Positions 5,199-5,254 of a stretch of 5,254 nucleotides of DNA are shown piece by piece. Position 1 is the first letter of the stretch. The number at the start of each line of letters is the position of its first letter. The translations under genes and the position numbers were made by a program. The notes under the pieces were generated by a model, which saw only the letters and a program-made list of their open reading frames with translations, had not been told where the DNA came from and ran no database searches. Location: NCBI GenBank assembly GCA_003644295.1, contig QNBZ01000117.1:1-5254 (forward strand). The letters are read 5' to 3'. This stretch comes from Planctomycetota bacterium. GTDB lineage: Bacteria; Planctomycetota; Phycisphaerae; Sedimentisphaerales; Anaerobacaceae.

Positions 5199-5222
5199 TG
5201 CCTCCGAAAGGAGGTTAATTAT
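5194..5222 (+). promoter_or_regulatory. Hairpin sequestering the transposase RBS and start codon
   Basis: CCTCC (5201-5205) pairs with the Shine-Dalgarno GGAGG (5210-5214) across a GAAA tetraloop. After a small internal loop, ATAATT (5194-5199) pairs with AATTAT (5217-5222), which includes the first two bases of the ATG. RNA starting near 5205 would lack the left arm, while RNA reading in from outside would contain it. This would block translation of read-through transcripts, as is known for several other insertion sequences. Confidence 0.55.
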
Positions 5223-5254
5223 GCCTTGGACGGAAACCTGTGTTATGGAAGAAA
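5221..5254 (+). CDS. IS481-family transposase, N-terminus only
   Basis: Eleven codons are visible, MPWTETCVMEE, after AAGGAGG at 6 nt spacing. MPWxETCVM(D/E)E is the characteristic beginning of IS481-type transposases, followed in intact members by a helix-turn-helix and a DDE (rve) integrase core. Those parts are beyond the window, so activity cannot be judged. The ACATRGGTNACA motifs upstream and the promoter and hairpin arrangement support an IS gene. It is the only plus-strand protein gene in the window. Confidence 0.8.
   Translation, partial: MPWTETCVMEE

Larger units (their letters stand above)
4688..5220. other. 533-nt gene-free region between the receiver-like gene and the IS transposase
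   Basis: No reading frame with a start and Shine-Dalgarno sequence is visible on either strand. It holds, left to right: the receiver-like gene's ribosome-binding site and upstream region; a short GC-rich hairpin at 4777-4791 (CTGTGC / GCACGG) followed by TTTGTTTT; a perfect dyad at 4885-4901; a structured plus-strand segment at about 4945-5089; an intrinsic terminator at 5104-5128; and the left end of an IS481-type element from roughly 5130. Confidence 0.8.

Overview
The window looks like an accessory stretch of a Planctomycetes genome, most likely Phycisphaerae (inferred). The evidence is a run of small secreted proteins ending in PEP-CTERM sorting signals, a LamG-type ectodomain and a planctomycete-type ectodomain (ADDFLCT / HLWGSW / YGWKT signatures). 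Assignment is from protein style only; there is no rRNA or housekeeping marker here.

Positions 1-4687 are one minus-strand array. Read in transcription order it holds: a small receiver-like protein that has lost its phosphorylation residues (4687-4250); a PEP-CTERM protein with the ADDFLCT-type ectodomain (3981-3166); a LamG PEP-CTERM protein (3000-2236); a PEP-CTERM protein of unknown fold (2151-1513); a short secreted protein without a sorting tail, probably truncated (1329-925); another PEP-CTERM protein (886-131); and the start of a further secreted protein running off the window (103-1). The four PEP-CTERM proteins share the plan of signal peptide, unrelated ectodomain, then PEP motif, hydrophobic helix and Arg/Lys tail. 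They should be exported and processed by an exosortase encoded elsewhere. Three natural starts lie downstream of the longest-ORF starts, because the long versions translate leader RNA.

Three of the leaders carry the same palindrome (arms TGCTGCGAAC / GTTCGCAGCA) in a larger conserved block. It looks like a dispersed leader hairpin or small palindromic repeat linked to these surface-protein genes.

Positions 4688-5220 contain no protein gene. The plus strand shows two TTACC-N5-GGTAA dyads, a roughly 145-nt segment with many nested and mutually exclusive pairings (a candidate structured or switching RNA), and a strong intrinsic terminator at 5104-5128. Immediately after it lies the left end of an IS481-family insertion sequence: two transposase-binding-like motifs, a promoter, and a hairpin covering the Shine-Dalgarno sequence and start codon of the transposase, whose first 11 codons are in the window.

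The most interesting points are the undescribed RNA candidate next to the IS, the repeated leader palindrome, the read-through-blocking arrangement at the IS end, and the catalytically dead receiver-like protein.
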